DNA of 64,000 nt, from positions 744,001 to 808,000 of the forward strand of contig NZ_CP017674.1 in the NCBI RefSeq assembly GCF_001792815.1. Direction: 5' to 3'. Source of the stretch: Microbacterium sp. BH-3-3-3 (GTDB lineage: Bacteria; Actinomycetota; Actinomycetes; Actinomycetales; Microbacteriaceae). The notes under the pieces are model-generated. The model did not search any database. It was not told where the DNA came from and saw only the letters and a list, made by a program, of their open reading frames with translations. Positions 35,362 through 44,239 of this stretch are shown here, in pieces; the first letter of the stretch is position 1, and every line of letters starts with the position of its first letter. A program made the translations under genes and the position numbers.

Positions 35362-35373
35362 GCCCCCAGCCTA
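35362..35373 (-). promoter_or_regulatory. -10 element for leaderless phosphodiesterase gene
   Basis: Minus-strand TAGGCT (35373-35368) ends 6 nt before ATG 35361. Confidence 0.6.
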
Positions 35374-35422
35374 CGAGGGGCCTCCGACACCGCTCCCCGG
35401 GCGCCTCCGTGGGCGAGCAGGA

Positions 35423-35752
35423 TCAGTGGTTGAGCAGGATCAGCAGCAGCGCGCCGAGCACGACTGCGGCGCACACGGCGAAGCAGAGGTAGGCGGCGAC
35501 CAGCGAGAGGCTCTTCTGCCCCTCGCTCAGCGGGTTGCGCGCGGCGGCCTTGGCGACCGCCCTCTCGGCGCGACGCTTCTGCTTGTCGGTGAGCACGGTG
35601 ATGGCGTCGGTGAACTCGGCCGGCGCCACCAGCGGCGGACGGCCACCGCGCACCAGCAGGCGCAAGCCCAGGGCGTAGAACGTCACGACCACCGTCGCCC
35701 CGAGCAGGGCGGCGACGAAGACGTGCAGGAAGGCTTCCCAGTCGATGCTCAC
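35423..35752 (-). CDS. Small membrane protein coupled to the phosphate transporter
   Basis: 109 residues with two membrane helices, one at about 8-30 and one at the C-terminus (about 83-107). A charged loop between them contains KQKRRAERAVAKAAA. I do not recognise a named family. GTG 35752 overlaps the pit stop (GTGA), so it is translated with the transporter and may be an accessory subunit; that link is inference. Confidence 0.65.
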   Translation of the reverse strand: MSIDWEAFLHVFVAALLGATVVVTFYALGLRLLVRGGRPPLVAPAEFTDAITVLTDKQKRRAERAVAKAAARNPLSEGQKSLSLVAAYLCFAVCAAVVLGALLLILLNH

Positions 35753-36963
35753 GCGCGGTCCTTCCTCGCGTCGTCGTGGCGGCGCTGGCCGCGCGTGGGC
35801 TCGGGCTTGCGCGGCACCTTCACGGCGGCGCCGGAGTCGGCGACCTCGCTCATCGCGTTGGCCGAGGTCACCGAGTCGCGCCGGGAGCGCAGGAACAGAC
35901 CGAGAACGATGACGACCGCGATCACGGCATCCACCGCCACGCCCCATCCGCCGAGCCAGACCACGATCAGGGCCGCGGCGGCGCCCACGGCGCCGGCGGC
36001 GGGAAGCGTGAGCACCCAGCCGATCATGATGCGGCCCACGGTGTTCCACCGCACGGTCGAGCCGCGGCGGCCGAGGCCCGAACCGATGACGGATCCCGAG
36101 GCCACCTGCGTCGTCGACAACGCGAAGCCGAGGGCGCTGGATGCCAGGATCGTGGCCGCCGTGGAGGTCTCGGCCGAGAAGCCCTGCGCGGGCTTGACGT
36201 CGGTGAGCCCCTTGCCGAGCGTGCGGATGATGCGCCACCCGCCCATGTAGGTGCCGAGCGCGATCGTGATCGCGCAGGCGAAGACGACCCACAGCTGCGG
36301 GTCGGCGTTCGCCGACGACTGCCACCCGACGGTGATGAGGGCAAGGGTGATGACGCCCATCGTCTTCTGCGCGTCGTTGGTGCCGTGCGCCAGAGCCACG
36401 AGCGACGAGGTGAAGATCTGGCCCCAGCGGAAGCCGTCGCGCCCGTCGGCCTTCATGTCGTACCGGCGCGTGATGCCGTAGGCGATCTTGGTGACGGTGA
36501 AGGCGATGATGCCGGCCGTCAGAGGGGCGATCAACGCCGGCAGGATCACCTTGCTCAGCACCACGCCCGTGTCGATCGCCGAGGCGCCGACGCCCACGAG
36601 CGTCGCGCCGATCAGGCCGCCGAACAGCGCGTGCGAGGAGCTCGAGGGGAGCCCCAGCAGCCACGTCAGCATGTTCCAGGTGATCGCGCCGATCAGACCG
36701 GCGAAGATGATGGGCGGGAAGATGTCGGGACTCAACTGGTCTTCGCGGATCATGCCGCCCGAGATCGTCTTGGCGACCTCGGTCGATAAGAACGCGCCCA
36801 CCAGATTGAGCGAGGCCGCCAAGAGGACGGCGACCTTCGGCTTCAACGCACCGGTGGCGATGGGGGTGGCCATCGCGTTGGCGGTGTCGTGGAATCCGTT
36901 GGTGAAATCGAAGAACAGTGCCAGCGCGATGACCAGCACGATGATGAGGGCTGCGCTCTCCAC
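35749..36963 (-). CDS. pit: Inorganic phosphate transporter, PiT family
   Basis: 404 residues, about ten membrane helices. PiT signatures appear twice: DFTNGFHDTANAMATPIATGAL near the N-terminus and ALAHGTNDAQKTMGVI mid-protein. The hydrophilic C-terminal tail is Arg-rich. Low-affinity, proton- or metal-coupled phosphate uptake at the cytoplasmic membrane. GTG 36963 is chosen since the first helix follows immediately. A PHO box lies about 60-90 nt upstream. Confidence 0.9.
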   Translation of the reverse strand: MESAALIIVLVIALALFFDFTNGFHDTANAMATPIATGALKPKVAVLLAASLNLVGAFLSTEVAKTISGGMIREDQLSPDIFPPIIFAGLIGAITWNMLTWLLGLPSSSSHALFGGLIGATLVGVGASAIDTGVVLSKVILPALIAPLTAGIIAFTVTKIAYGITRRYDMKADGRDGFRWGQIFTSSLVALAHGTNDAQKTMGVITLALITVGWQSSANADPQLWVVFACAITIALGTYMGGWRIIRTLGKGLTDVKPAQGFSAETSTAATILASSALGFALSTTQVASGSVIGSGLGRRGSTVRWNTVGRIMIGWVLTLPAAGAVGAAAALIVVWLGGWGVAVDAVIAVVIVLGLFLRSRRDSVTSANAMSEVADSGAAVKVPRKPEPTRGQRRHDDARKDRA

Positions 36964-37023
36964 CGTTCGCTTTCCGTGAGAAGGAAGAAGGGATGCCGAC
37001 GGGATCGGCGCGACGAACGAAGA

Positions 37024-37052
37024 GTTCACCTGGAGTTCGACACCCGTTCACC
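37024..37052. promoter_or_regulatory. PHO box (PhoP direct repeats) upstream of pit
   Basis: On the plus strand GTTCACC, GTTCGAC and GTTCACC start at 37024, 37035 and 37046, an exact 11-bp period with 4-nt spacers. This is the layout known for PhoP sites in Streptomyces. It lies between pit (minus) and the oligopeptidase gene (plus). Confidence 0.7.
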
Positions 37053-37146
37053 GGGGTCGCGTCCACATCCTGTCATCGGGGACCCCGGGGGTCAAACGCG
37101 CGCGGCTCGCTGAGCGTTCTCCGAAGCCCGCGTCGGAGGAGCGCAC

Positions 37147-37161
37147 TACCGTGGAACGGTG
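37147..37161 (+). promoter_or_regulatory. -10 element for leaderless oligopeptidase gene
   Basis: TACCGT (37147-37152) ends 6 nt before GTG 37159. Confidence 0.55.
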
Positions 37162-39273
37162 ACCGACCTCGACCCGCAGCCCACCCCGCCCGTCGCCGCC
37201 CGCCGGCCCGTCTCGCGCTCGCACCACGGCGACACCTTCGACGACCCGTACGAGTGGTTGCGCGCGAAAGACGACGCCGAGGTCGCCGGGCATCTCGAGG
37301 CCGAGAACGCCTACACGACGGCCCGCACCGGGCACCTCGCGGGCCTGCGCGACACGATCTTCGGCGAGATCAAGGGCCGCACCCTCGAAACCGACCTCTC
37401 GGTCCCCGCGCGCCGCGGCGACTGGTGGTACTACGGCCGCACCGTCGCGGGCGCGCAGTACGGCATCCAGTGCCGGGCACCCCTGGACTCCCCCGACGAC
37501 TGGACCCCGCCCACTCTCTCGCCCGGCACCCCCGTCGCCGGCGAGCAGGTGCTGTTCGACGGCAACGTCGAGGCCGAGGGCACCGACTTCTTCTCGCTCG
37601 GCAGCTTCGAGATCTCGAACGACGGCACCCGCATGCTCTACGGCGTCGACGTCGCCGGCGACGAGCGGTACACCGTGCGCGTGCGCGACCTGACCACCGG
37701 CGAGACGCTGGCCGACGAGATCCCCGACACCTTCTCGGGGGCGACCTTCTCGCCCGACGGACGCTTCATCGTCTACACGACCGTCGACGACGCCTGGCGT
37801 CCCGACACCGTGTGGCTGCACGAGATCGGCACCCCCGTGGATGCCGACGTGAAGCTGTTCCACGAGCCCGACGACCGCTACTGGGTCGGTGCCGACTTCA
37901 CCCGCAGCGATCGCTTCCTCGTGATCGAGATGGGCTCCTCGATCACCTCCGAGGAATGGCTGCTCGACGCCGACGACCTCCGCGGCGAGCCCCGCGTGGT
38001 GTGGCCGCGACGCGAGGGCGTCGAGTACTCCTCGTCGCACGCCGTCGTCGACGGCGACGACGTGCTCTACGTGCTCCACAACGACGGCGCCCTCGATTTC
38101 GAACTCGTGCGGGTCTCGGCATCCGATCCCCAAGGCCCCCGCGAGACGGTGATCCCCCACCGCACCGGTCAGCGGCTGCTCGGCGTCGACACGTTCCGCG
38201 ACTGGGGCGTGGTCGGCTACCGTCGCGACGGCCTCGCGCGCCTGGGGATGCTGTCGTACGCCGATGGCGCGGTGACCGAGATCGCCTTCGACGAGCCGCT
38301 GTACAGCGTCGGCACCGGCGGCAACCCCGAGTACGCTCCCCCGGTCCTGCGGCTGGGCTACGGCTCGTTCGTCACCCCCGGCACCGTGTTCGACTACGTC
38401 GTCGCCACCGGCGAGCTGCTGCTGCGCAAGCGCCAGCCCGTGCTCGGGGGCTTCGACCCCGACGACTACGGTCAGGCACGGGTGTGGGCCCCCGCCGACG
38501 ACGGCACGCAGGTGCCCGTGTCGCTGGTGTGGAAGCGTTCGTTCGGCGAGCCCGGTGCGGCTCCGCGTCCCGTGCACCTGTACGGCTACGGGTCGTACGA
38601 GCACTCCATCGAGCCCGGCTTCTCGGTGCCGCGTCTCTCGCTGCTCGACCGCGGCGTCGTCTTCGCCGTGGCGCACGTGCGCGGCGGCGGCGAGATGGGT
38701 CGGCAGTGGTACGAAGACGGCAAGATGCGCGCCAAGCGCAACACGTTCACCGACTTCGTCGCCGCCGCCCGTCACCTCGTCGATGCCGGGTACACCACGC
38801 CCGACCGCATCGTCGCCGAGGGCGGCAGTGCGGGCGGACTGCTCATGGGTGCCGTCGCCAACCTCGCGCCCGAGCTGTTCGCCGGCATCCTCGCCGATGT
38901 GCCCTTCGTCGACGCGCTGACGACCATCCTCGACCCCTCGCTCCCCCTCACCGTCATCGAGTGGGACGAGTGGGGAGACCCCCTGCACGACGCCGACGTG
39001 TACGCCTACATGAAGTCGTACTCGCCGTACGAGAACGTGCGCGAGGGCGTCGAGTACCCCCGCATCCTGGCGGTCACCTCGCTCAACGACACCCGAGTGC
39101 TGTACGTCGAGCCCGCCAAGTGGGTCGCGCGCCTGCGCGAAGTGGGCGCCGACGCGCTGCTGAAGTGCGAGATGGTCGCCGGCCACGGCGGCGTCAGCGG
39201 CCGCTACAACGCCTGGCGCGAGCGGGCCTTCGAGATCGCGTGGCTGCTCGACGTGCTGGGCCTGGCGGAGTAG
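37159..39273 (+). CDS. ptrB: Oligopeptidase B (S9 family serine peptidase)
   Basis: 704 residues, the usual length of oligopeptidase B. An N-terminal beta-propeller (about 75-420) screens substrates; the alpha/beta-hydrolase domain holds the nucleophile S557 in GGSAGG and H676 in GHGG. It cleaves short peptides after basic residues in family members. HHGDTFDDPYEWLR at the start is typical. GTG start, cytoplasmic, apparently monocistronic. Confidence 0.9.
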   Translation: MTDLDPQPTPPVAARRPVSRSHHGDTFDDPYEWLRAKDDAEVAGHLEAENAYTTARTGHLAGLRDTIFGEIKGRTLETDLSVPARRGDWWYYGRTVAGAQYGIQCRAPLDSPDDWTPPTLSPGTPVAGEQVLFDGNVEAEGTDFFSLGSFEISNDGTRMLYGVDVAGDERYTVRVRDLTTGETLADEIPDTFSGATFSPDGRFIVYTTVDDAWRPDTVWLHEIGTPVDADVKLFHEPDDRYWVGADFTRSDRFLVIEMGSSITSEEWLLDADDLRGEPRVVWPRREGVEYSSSHAVVDGDDVLYVLHNDGALDFELVRVSASDPQGPRETVIPHRTGQRLLGVDTFRDWGVVGYRRDGLARLGMLSYADGAVTEIAFDEPLYSVGTGGNPEYAPPVLRLGYGSFVTPGTVFDYVVATGELLLRKRQPVLGGFDPDDYGQARVWAPADDGTQVPVSLVWKRSFGEPGAAPRPVHLYGYGSYEHSIEPGFSVPRLSLLDRGVVFAVAHVRGGGEMGRQWYEDGKMRAKRNTFTDFVAAARHLVDAGYTTPDRIVAEGGSAGGLLMGAVANLAPELFAGILADVPFVDALTTILDPSLPLTVIEWDEWGDPLHDADVYAYMKSYSPYENVREGVEYPRILAVTSLNDTRVLYVEPAKWVARLREVGADALLKCEMVAGHGGVSGRYNAWRERAFEIAWLLDVLGLAE

Positions 39274-39285
39274 GCCGAGCCGCCG

Positions 39286-39330
39286 CCGGACGCCTCGGTG
39301 CTGGACGCCTCGTCGCTGGACGCCTCGTCG
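39286..39330. repeat. Three tandem copies of a 15-mer
   Basis: CTGGACGCCTCGTCG at 39301 and 39316, preceded by a diverged copy at 39286. It follows the oligopeptidase stop and is not in a recognised gene. Confidence 0.7.
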
Positions 39331-39369
39331 CTTCGTGCGGCGGGGCGTTCGGCCTTGTGGGCTGCAGGG

Positions 39370-39423
39370 CGTGTCCCACTTTGTGCGACTATCGCGCCTG
39401 AATCTCGCACGAAGTGGGACACG
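39370..39423. repeat. TGTCCCACTT-family palindrome, copy 1
   Basis: 19-nt arms with one mismatch (39370-39388; 39405-39423) and a 16-nt loop. Core TGTCCCACTTTGTGC pairs with GCACGAAGTGGGACA. Confidence 0.85.
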
Positions 39424-39486
39424 GGCGCACGGCGACCGCTCGCCGTCGGCCGAGGCGGCGGCCGCCTGCCGTCGCTCGCGCAGGCA

Positions 39487-39536
39487 TGTCCCAGTTTGTG
39501 CAGCTATCGCGCACCAAAGTCGCACGAAGTGGGACA
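39487..39536. repeat. TGTCCCACTT-family palindrome, copy 2
   Basis: 15-nt arms (39487-39501; 39522-39536) with two mismatches. Axis is 115 nt from that of copy 1, and both right arms run into the same flank CGGGCGCACGGCG. Confidence 0.8.
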
Positions 39537-39675
39537 CGGGCGCACGGCGGCCGCTCACCGCCTGCTGAGCACCGTCGGGCGGGGACGGTCCTCCCCCGCG
39601 CGCCCATCCGCGCAACCATCCACAGAACGCCCCGCGCACTCGTGACCGCAGTCGCGGTGCCTGCATCCTCGAGTG

Positions 39676-40569
39676 ATGGTCGACGATCCGCTGATCTTCT
39701 CCGTCCGCGATGCCGTGGCGTCGGGGCGCTCGCGCTTCGCTCTGCGCCACGTCGGCATGCGGATGCCGTACCGCGGCGTTCGTTCCATCGCTGCGCCTGC
39801 GCCTCCCGACGATCTGCGCGCCCGCGCCGCCGAGTACGCGCCGCGCCTTCGCGACGGACAGTTCTTCAGCCACGAAACCGCGCTGGGGTTGCTCGGCGTT
39901 CCGTTGCCTCCGTTTCCCTGGCTTCCCGGCATCCATGTGTCGGCGCATCGCCCGAAACGCGAGCCGCGCATCGGCGGCGTCCGCGGCCATCGACTTCAGA
40001 CGCGCGACGCGGCCACCGCGCACACACCGGAGGGCTGGCCCGTCGAGGATCCCGTCAGGGCAGGGCGACAGTGCGCGACTCTCTGGCGCATCGACGACCT
40101 CGTCGCAGCGGCCGACTTCCTGCTCACCGAACTGCGCCCGCGGGTCGATGCCGATGACCTTCGCGCCGAGATCGTCCGCATGGGCGATAGCGAGGGCAAG
40201 GCGCTCGCCCGCGCGCTCGCGCTCAGCCGTCACGGACCGCGTTCGGCGGCCGAAACCCGCCTTCGCCTGTTGCTCGTGCGCAACGGTCTGCCCGAGCCGG
40301 AGATCTCCTGGATGCTGCGCGATACCGAAGGCCGCTTCGTCGCCGAGCTCGACCTCGCCTATCCCCAGTGGAAGGTCGGCGCCGAGTACGACGGCCGCGT
40401 CCACGCCGAAGACATGCGGCAGTTCGCACGGGATGCCGATCGATGGGACGCCATCCGAGCCTGCGGCTGGGAGCACGTGCGCATCCTCTTCCACCACATG
40501 CGGTCCGACGGTGCTCCGGCGGTTCAAAAAGTACGGGAGGCGCTCGAACGCGCGGGCTGGCGTGAGTGA
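39676..40569 (+). CDS. AbiEi-like N-terminus plus DUF559 (Vsr-like) endonuclease domain
   Basis: 297 residues. The first about 180 residues resemble the AbiEi/transcriptional-regulator-like N-terminal part of actinobacterial DUF559 proteins (FFSHETALGLLGVPLPP). The C-terminal 110 residues hold a PDDEXK-type core: AAETRLRLLL, ELDLAYPQWKVGAEYDGRVH (acidic cluster) and GWEHVRIL. Single-strand or mismatch nicking is known for the Vsr relatives; activity here is untested. The gene is bracketed by two pairs of TGTCCCACTT palindromes (39370-39536 and 40577-40744), which suggests a repeat-associated unit. ATG 39676 chosen; GTG 39673 is possible. Confidence 0.7.
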   Translation: MVDDPLIFSVRDAVASGRSRFALRHVGMRMPYRGVRSIAAPAPPDDLRARAAEYAPRLRDGQFFSHETALGLLGVPLPPFPWLPGIHVSAHRPKREPRIGGVRGHRLQTRDAATAHTPEGWPVEDPVRAGRQCATLWRIDDLVAAADFLLTELRPRVDADDLRAEIVRMGDSEGKALARALALSRHGPRSAAETRLRLLLVRNGLPEPEISWMLRDTEGRFVAELDLAYPQWKVGAEYDGRVHAEDMRQFARDADRWDAIRACGWEHVRILFHHMRSDGAPAVQKVREALERAGWRE

Positions 40570-40576
40570 CAGCTCG

Positions 40577-40630
40577 CATGTCCCACTTCGTGCAGGTTTC
40601 CTCCGCCTCGACTGCACAAAGTGGGACATG
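40577..40630. repeat. TGTCCCACTT-family palindrome, copy 3
   Basis: 19-nt arms (40577-40595; 40612-40630) with one mismatch and a 16-nt loop. Begins 8 nt after the DUF559 stop. Confidence 0.85.
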
Positions 40631-40690
40631 GCCGGTAGGCGGCCAGATCACCGTCTCCGCAGATCGTGAGGTGTGTCGCCTCGCGACGGG

Positions 40691-40744
40691 CATGTCCCAC
40701 TTCGAGCAGGAAGGCGACCGTAAAGCTGCACGAAGTGGGACACG
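40691..40744. repeat. TGTCCCACTT-family palindrome, copy 4
   Basis: 19-nt arms (40691-40709; 40726-40744), a few mismatches, 16-nt loop. Axis is 114 nt from that of copy 3, matching the 115-nt spacing of the upstream pair. Confidence 0.85.
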
Positions 40745-40763
40745 CGCCTCGACGAAACGCAGT

Positions 40764-40793
40764 CGCCCCGCCCCGCGCGAGCGGGACGGGGCG
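40764..40793 (-). terminator. pfkA terminator
   Basis: 13-bp stem with one mismatch (CGCCCCGCCCCGC / GCGGGACGGGGCG) and a GCGA loop, 16 nt past the pfkA stop. Confidence 0.7.
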
Positions 40794-40808
40794 TCGAACG
40801 AGCGCGGC

Positions 40809-41837
40809 TCAACCGAACAGCGCGGCGGCCTCTTCGTAGCGGTACAGGGGCACGCTGTTGAGCTCGCCGAGGGCGTCGGCGAACGGCACGCGCACGATGT
40901 CGGTGCCGCGCATCGCGACCATCTGCCCCCAGGCGCCTTCGTTCAACGCGTCGGCGGCGTGCAGGCCGAGGCGCGTCGCGAGGACGCGGTCGAAGCCCGA
41001 CGGCGAGCCACCGCGCTGGATGTGGCCGAGCACCGTGGAGCGGGTCTCGATGCCGGTGAGGCGCTCGATCTCGGGCGCGAGCAGCTCGCCGATCCCACCG
41101 AGGCGGGGACGGTTGAAGGCGTCGAGGCCCTTGTCGCTGAACGCTTCGTCCATGCCGGTGAGCTTGAAGCCCTCCGACACGACGACCAGCGGCGCGCGGC
41201 CGCGGTCGTGGGCGCGGGTGACCTGCTCGACGATCTCGTCGATCGACATCGGCACCTCGGGGATGCAGATGACGTGCGCGCCCGCGGCGATACCCGCGTG
41301 CAGCGCGATCCAGCCGACGTGGCGACCCATGACCTCGGCCACCATGCAGCGCTGGTGCGAGTCGCCGGTCGTGCGGAGGCGGTCCATGGCATCCGTCGCG
41401 ATGTTGACGGCGGTGTCGAAGCCGAACGAGTAATCGGTCGCGCGCAGGTCGTTGTCGATCGTCTTGGGGACGCCGAGCACGTTGATGCCGTCCTTCGACA
41501 GACGGTCGGCCGCCGCGAGCGTGCCCTCGCCGCCGATGGCCAGGATGCCGTCGATGCGGTGCCCGTACATGGTCTTCGAGATGTTCTCGGCGCCGCCGCG
41601 CGCGCCCTCGTAGGGGTTGGTGCGGCTGGTGCCGAGGATGGTGCCGCCGACCTTGGACAGCCCCTTCACCTCGTGACGCGTCAGGGGGAAGAAGTCGCCG
41701 TCGACGACGCCGCGCCACCCGTCTCGGATGCCGACGAATTCGATGTCGTAGTTGGTCGTGCCTTTGAGCACGACGCCACGGATGACCGCGTTCAGCCCGG
41801 GGCAGTCGCCGCCGCTGGTCAGGATGCCGATCTTCAT
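40809..41837 (-). CDS. pfkA: 6-phosphofructokinase (ATP-dependent type)
   Basis: 342 residues. Phosphorylates fructose 6-phosphate in glycolysis. TSGGDCPGLNA (7-17) binds the nucleotide; GGEGT at 102-106 has G105 at the position that favours ATP, while PKTIDND (124-130) keeps the lysine common in actinobacterial PFKs; D128 is the catalytic base. The mixed pattern is usual for actinobacterial ATP-PFKs, but the phosphoryl donor is inferred. ATG 41837, GAGGA 8 nt upstream. Confidence 0.92.
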   Translation of the reverse strand: MKIGILTSGGDCPGLNAVIRGVVLKGTTNYDIEFVGIRDGWRGVVDGDFFPLTRHEVKGLSKVGGTILGTSRTNPYEGARGGAENISKTMYGHRIDGILAIGGEGTLAAADRLSKDGINVLGVPKTIDNDLRATDYSFGFDTAVNIATDAMDRLRTTGDSHQRCMVAEVMGRHVGWIALHAGIAAGAHVICIPEVPMSIDEIVEQVTRAHDRGRAPLVVVSEGFKLTGMDEAFSDKGLDAFNRPRLGGIGELLAPEIERLTGIETRSTVLGHIQRGGSPSGFDRVLATRLGLHAADALNEGAWGQMVAMRGTDIVRVPFADALGELNSVPLYRYEEAAALFG

Positions 41838-41894
41838 GGGCAGAGTCCTCAAGTGCTGTGGTTCGGGTGGAGGTCGGCGCCGTTGCCGTCTCCG

Positions 41895-41900
41895 ACCCTA
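41895..41900 (-). promoter_or_regulatory. -10 element of pfkA
   Basis: TAGGGT on the minus strand, about 58 nt before the ATG. Confidence 0.4.
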
Positions 41901-41950
41901 TCGCCGCAGACGGGAGCGGTGCCACACGGCGGGGGCGCCGCCGCGCACGA

Positions 41951-41978
41951 ACGCCCCGAGACCGAAGCCCCGGGGCGT
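41951..41978 (-). terminator. Terminator of the SNF2 helicase gene
   Basis: ACGCCCCG and CGGGGCGT pair as an 8-bp stem with a 12-nt loop, 16 nt beyond the stop codon. Confidence 0.6.
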
Positions 41979-41993
41979 GCGAGAAGCGACGGC

Positions 41994-44153
41994 TCAGGCC
42001 GCGCCGAGCGCCTGACGCAGCAGGTGCATGAGCGCCGAGAGCTGCACGGAATCGCTGGAGCCGGCCTCGACCGACTGCCCGTCGAGGGCGCGCTGGGCGA
42101 GTCCCTCCTTCGAGTCGATGAGCTCGGCGATCTTCGTGTCGATCGTGTGCGCGGCGATGATGCGCCACGCGGTCACGGGCTCGCCCTGACCGATGCGGTG
42201 CACGCGGTCGATCGCCTGCGTCTGCTCGGCCGCGGTCCACGACAGCTCCGCGAGCACGACGTTCGACGCCGCCTGCATGTTCAAGCCGACGCCGGCGGCG
42301 GTGAGCGAACACACCGCGATGCCGACGCTCGGGTCGGTGTTGAAGGCGTCGATCGCGGCCTGGCGGGCCGTCGACGTCTGCTCTCCGCGCACCGACACGG
42401 CTTTGAGCCCGGATGCCTTGAAGTGGGCCTCGGCGGCATCCATCACGTCGATGTGCTTGGCGAAGAACACCACCTTGCCCACCGAGCGCTGCAGCTGCAC
42501 GGCGTAGTCGGCCGCGAGGTGCGCCTTGGCCTGACCGATGCGGCGGACCATCGTGAAGACGTTCTCGCTGCCGGAACCGGCGGCCTTGGCCTCTTCGAGC
42601 TCACCGTGGGCGACGAGGCGCACGATGTCGTCGTCGATCTCGCCGGCGGCGAGTCCGCGGTCGCCGCGGGCCTCGATGATGCGGCGGTACTTCGCCGCGA
42701 GGCGTGCACCGAGCTCGCGCTCGGCCTGGCGGATCGAGCGGCCGAATTCGTCGTCGAGCTCGACGGGCAGATCGGCCACGAGCTTGTCGGGCAGGTCGGC
42801 GGCGACGTCTTTCTTCTTGCGCCGCACGATGCCCATCGAGATGACGGCCTCACGCGCTTCGGGGTAGAACGCCTTGTCGGCGGGCGTCAGGCCCGTGGCA
42901 TCCAGTTTCTCCATGAGCTCGGGACCGGGCTTCTCGCCGTTGGTCCAGCCGAGGAACCGCCAGATCGCGTCGAAGTCCTCGACGTCGTTGATCAGCGGGG
43001 TACCCGTGAGGGCCAGCATGAGCGGATCCCGCGTCTGCTGGCGGACACGGGATGCCAGGGCCAGCACGTTCTGCGAGCGCTGCGACGTGAGGTTCTTGAT
43101 GAAGTGCGCCTCGTCGACGACGATGCCCTTCAGACCGATCGACGACAGCCACGACAGGTGACGATCGAGGATCTCGTAGTTGACGATGAAGACGTCGGCG
43201 AAGGCGTCGATGTCGGCTCCACCGCCCGAGATGACGGTGGCCCGACGCTGCGGGGTCCAGCGCTGCACCTCGCGGGCCCAGTTCATCTTGACGACGTTGG
43301 GCACCACGACGAGCAGCGGGTACGCGTCGGCGACCGAGGCCGCGAGCACCGACTCGGCCGTCTTGCCGAGGCCGGGCTCGTCGGCGAGCAGGAAGGAGCG
43401 GTGCCCCTCGCGCACGGCTTCGAGGAAGCGCGACTGGTGCGGCATGACCTCGAGCCCGCGCGGCGAGAGCCGGTCGAACTCGGGCACGGGCGGCAGCTCC
43501 ATGCTGGCGGCCGAGCCGCCGGCGCCGATCTCGAACGCCTTGTACAGCGGGCCCATGAGCTCCCAGCCGTCGAGGCGGCGCCGCGGGGCGTCACCGGTCG
43601 CGCGGGGGGTGAGGTCGGGGGCGAGGAACGGGTTCGCCATCTGGCGCGCCTCGATGGATGCCGGCACGACCTGCTTCTCGGCGAGAGCCGCCGAGACCAT
43701 CGGCGTCACCTGCGGGGCGGTGTCGGTGATGATCAGCTCGTCGGGCGGCAGCTCGGCGCCCGACTCGATCAGCCAGTCGCGGCGCATGCGCCGTGCGACG
43801 GGCGAGGTGGTCTGGTCGACCTCGAGCAGCTGGATCAGCGAGGTGTCGCGCGCGGCGGTCTTGGCGAGGATCGTCGCCACCCCGTCGAGCCGCTTGAGCA
43901 GCTCGGCGCGCGCGGCGTCGGTGATCTCGGTGTCGGCCTTGACCCGGGCGCGCTCTTCGCGCACCAGGAACGCGATGACCTGGAACTTGATGCGATTGGT
44001 CGGCCCCAGCTTTCCGCGCTGAGCCTTGGCCTCGATCTCGCGCACCTTGCGGGCGAGGATCGGGATGACGGGGGCTTCTTCGTCGCGTCGGGATGACGTG
44101 GTCTTCCTGCGCCGCTGGCTCGAGCCTCGGGCGGCGGTTGCCGTGGTCGGCAT
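41994..44153 (-). CDS. SNF2-type DEAD/DEAH-box ATPase/helicase
   Basis: 719 residues. About 200 basic and Ala-rich N-terminal residues precede the SNF2 core: Walker A LADEPGLGKTAES, VVDEAHFIKN (DEAH), LALTGTPLIN (motif III) and the C-terminal lobe with GVGLNMQAASNVVLAE and QAIDRVHRIGQ (motifs V and VI). This is an ATP-dependent DNA or nucleoprotein translocase. No SWIM or HNH domain and no restriction gene next door, so a chromatin-like or repair role is as likely as defence. AGGAGGAGC precedes ATG 44153; the long leader carries a strong hairpin. Confidence 0.85.
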   Translation of the reverse strand: MPTTATAARGSSQRRRKTTSSRRDEEAPVIPILARKVREIEAKAQRGKLGPTNRIKFQVIAFLVREERARVKADTEITDAARAELLKRLDGVATILAKTAARDTSLIQLLEVDQTTSPVARRMRRDWLIESGAELPPDELIITDTAPQVTPMVSAALAEKQVVPASIEARQMANPFLAPDLTPRATGDAPRRRLDGWELMGPLYKAFEIGAGGSAASMELPPVPEFDRLSPRGLEVMPHQSRFLEAVREGHRSFLLADEPGLGKTAESVLAASVADAYPLLVVVPNVVKMNWAREVQRWTPQRRATVISGGGADIDAFADVFIVNYEILDRHLSWLSSIGLKGIVVDEAHFIKNLTSQRSQNVLALASRVRQQTRDPLMLALTGTPLINDVEDFDAIWRFLGWTNGEKPGPELMEKLDATGLTPADKAFYPEAREAVISMGIVRRKKKDVAADLPDKLVADLPVELDDEFGRSIRQAERELGARLAAKYRRIIEARGDRGLAAGEIDDDIVRLVAHGELEEAKAAGSGSENVFTMVRRIGQAKAHLAADYAVQLQRSVGKVVFFAKHIDVMDAAEAHFKASGLKAVSVRGEQTSTARQAAIDAFNTDPSVGIAVCSLTAAGVGLNMQAASNVVLAELSWTAAEQTQAIDRVHRIGQGEPVTAWRIIAAHTIDTKIAELIDSKEGLAQRALDGQSVEAGSSDSVQLSALMHLLRQALGAA

Positions 44154-44239
44154 GCTCCTCCTGAGCGTGTCGTCCGGATGACAGTCCGGAGCGTCCGGCG
44201 AATGCCGGTGGATCAGTGACCCCGGGAATCGTCGCGCGA

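Larger units (their letters stand above)
39274..39675. other. Gene-free gap with tandem repeat and two palindromes
   Basis: 402 nt between the oligopeptidase and DUF559 genes. Contains a 15-nt tandem repeat (39286-39330), then two palindromes of the TGTCCCACTT family with their shared right flank CGGGCGCACGGCG. I see no ORF of its own. Confidence 0.75.

Noticed and set aside
39676..40569. DUF559 gene considered as a RAYT (REP-associated tyrosine transposase)
   Set aside because: No HUH motif or catalytic tyrosine context; the C-terminal domain has a PDDEXK-like acidic cluster instead. The resemblance is only in being flanked by palindromes.
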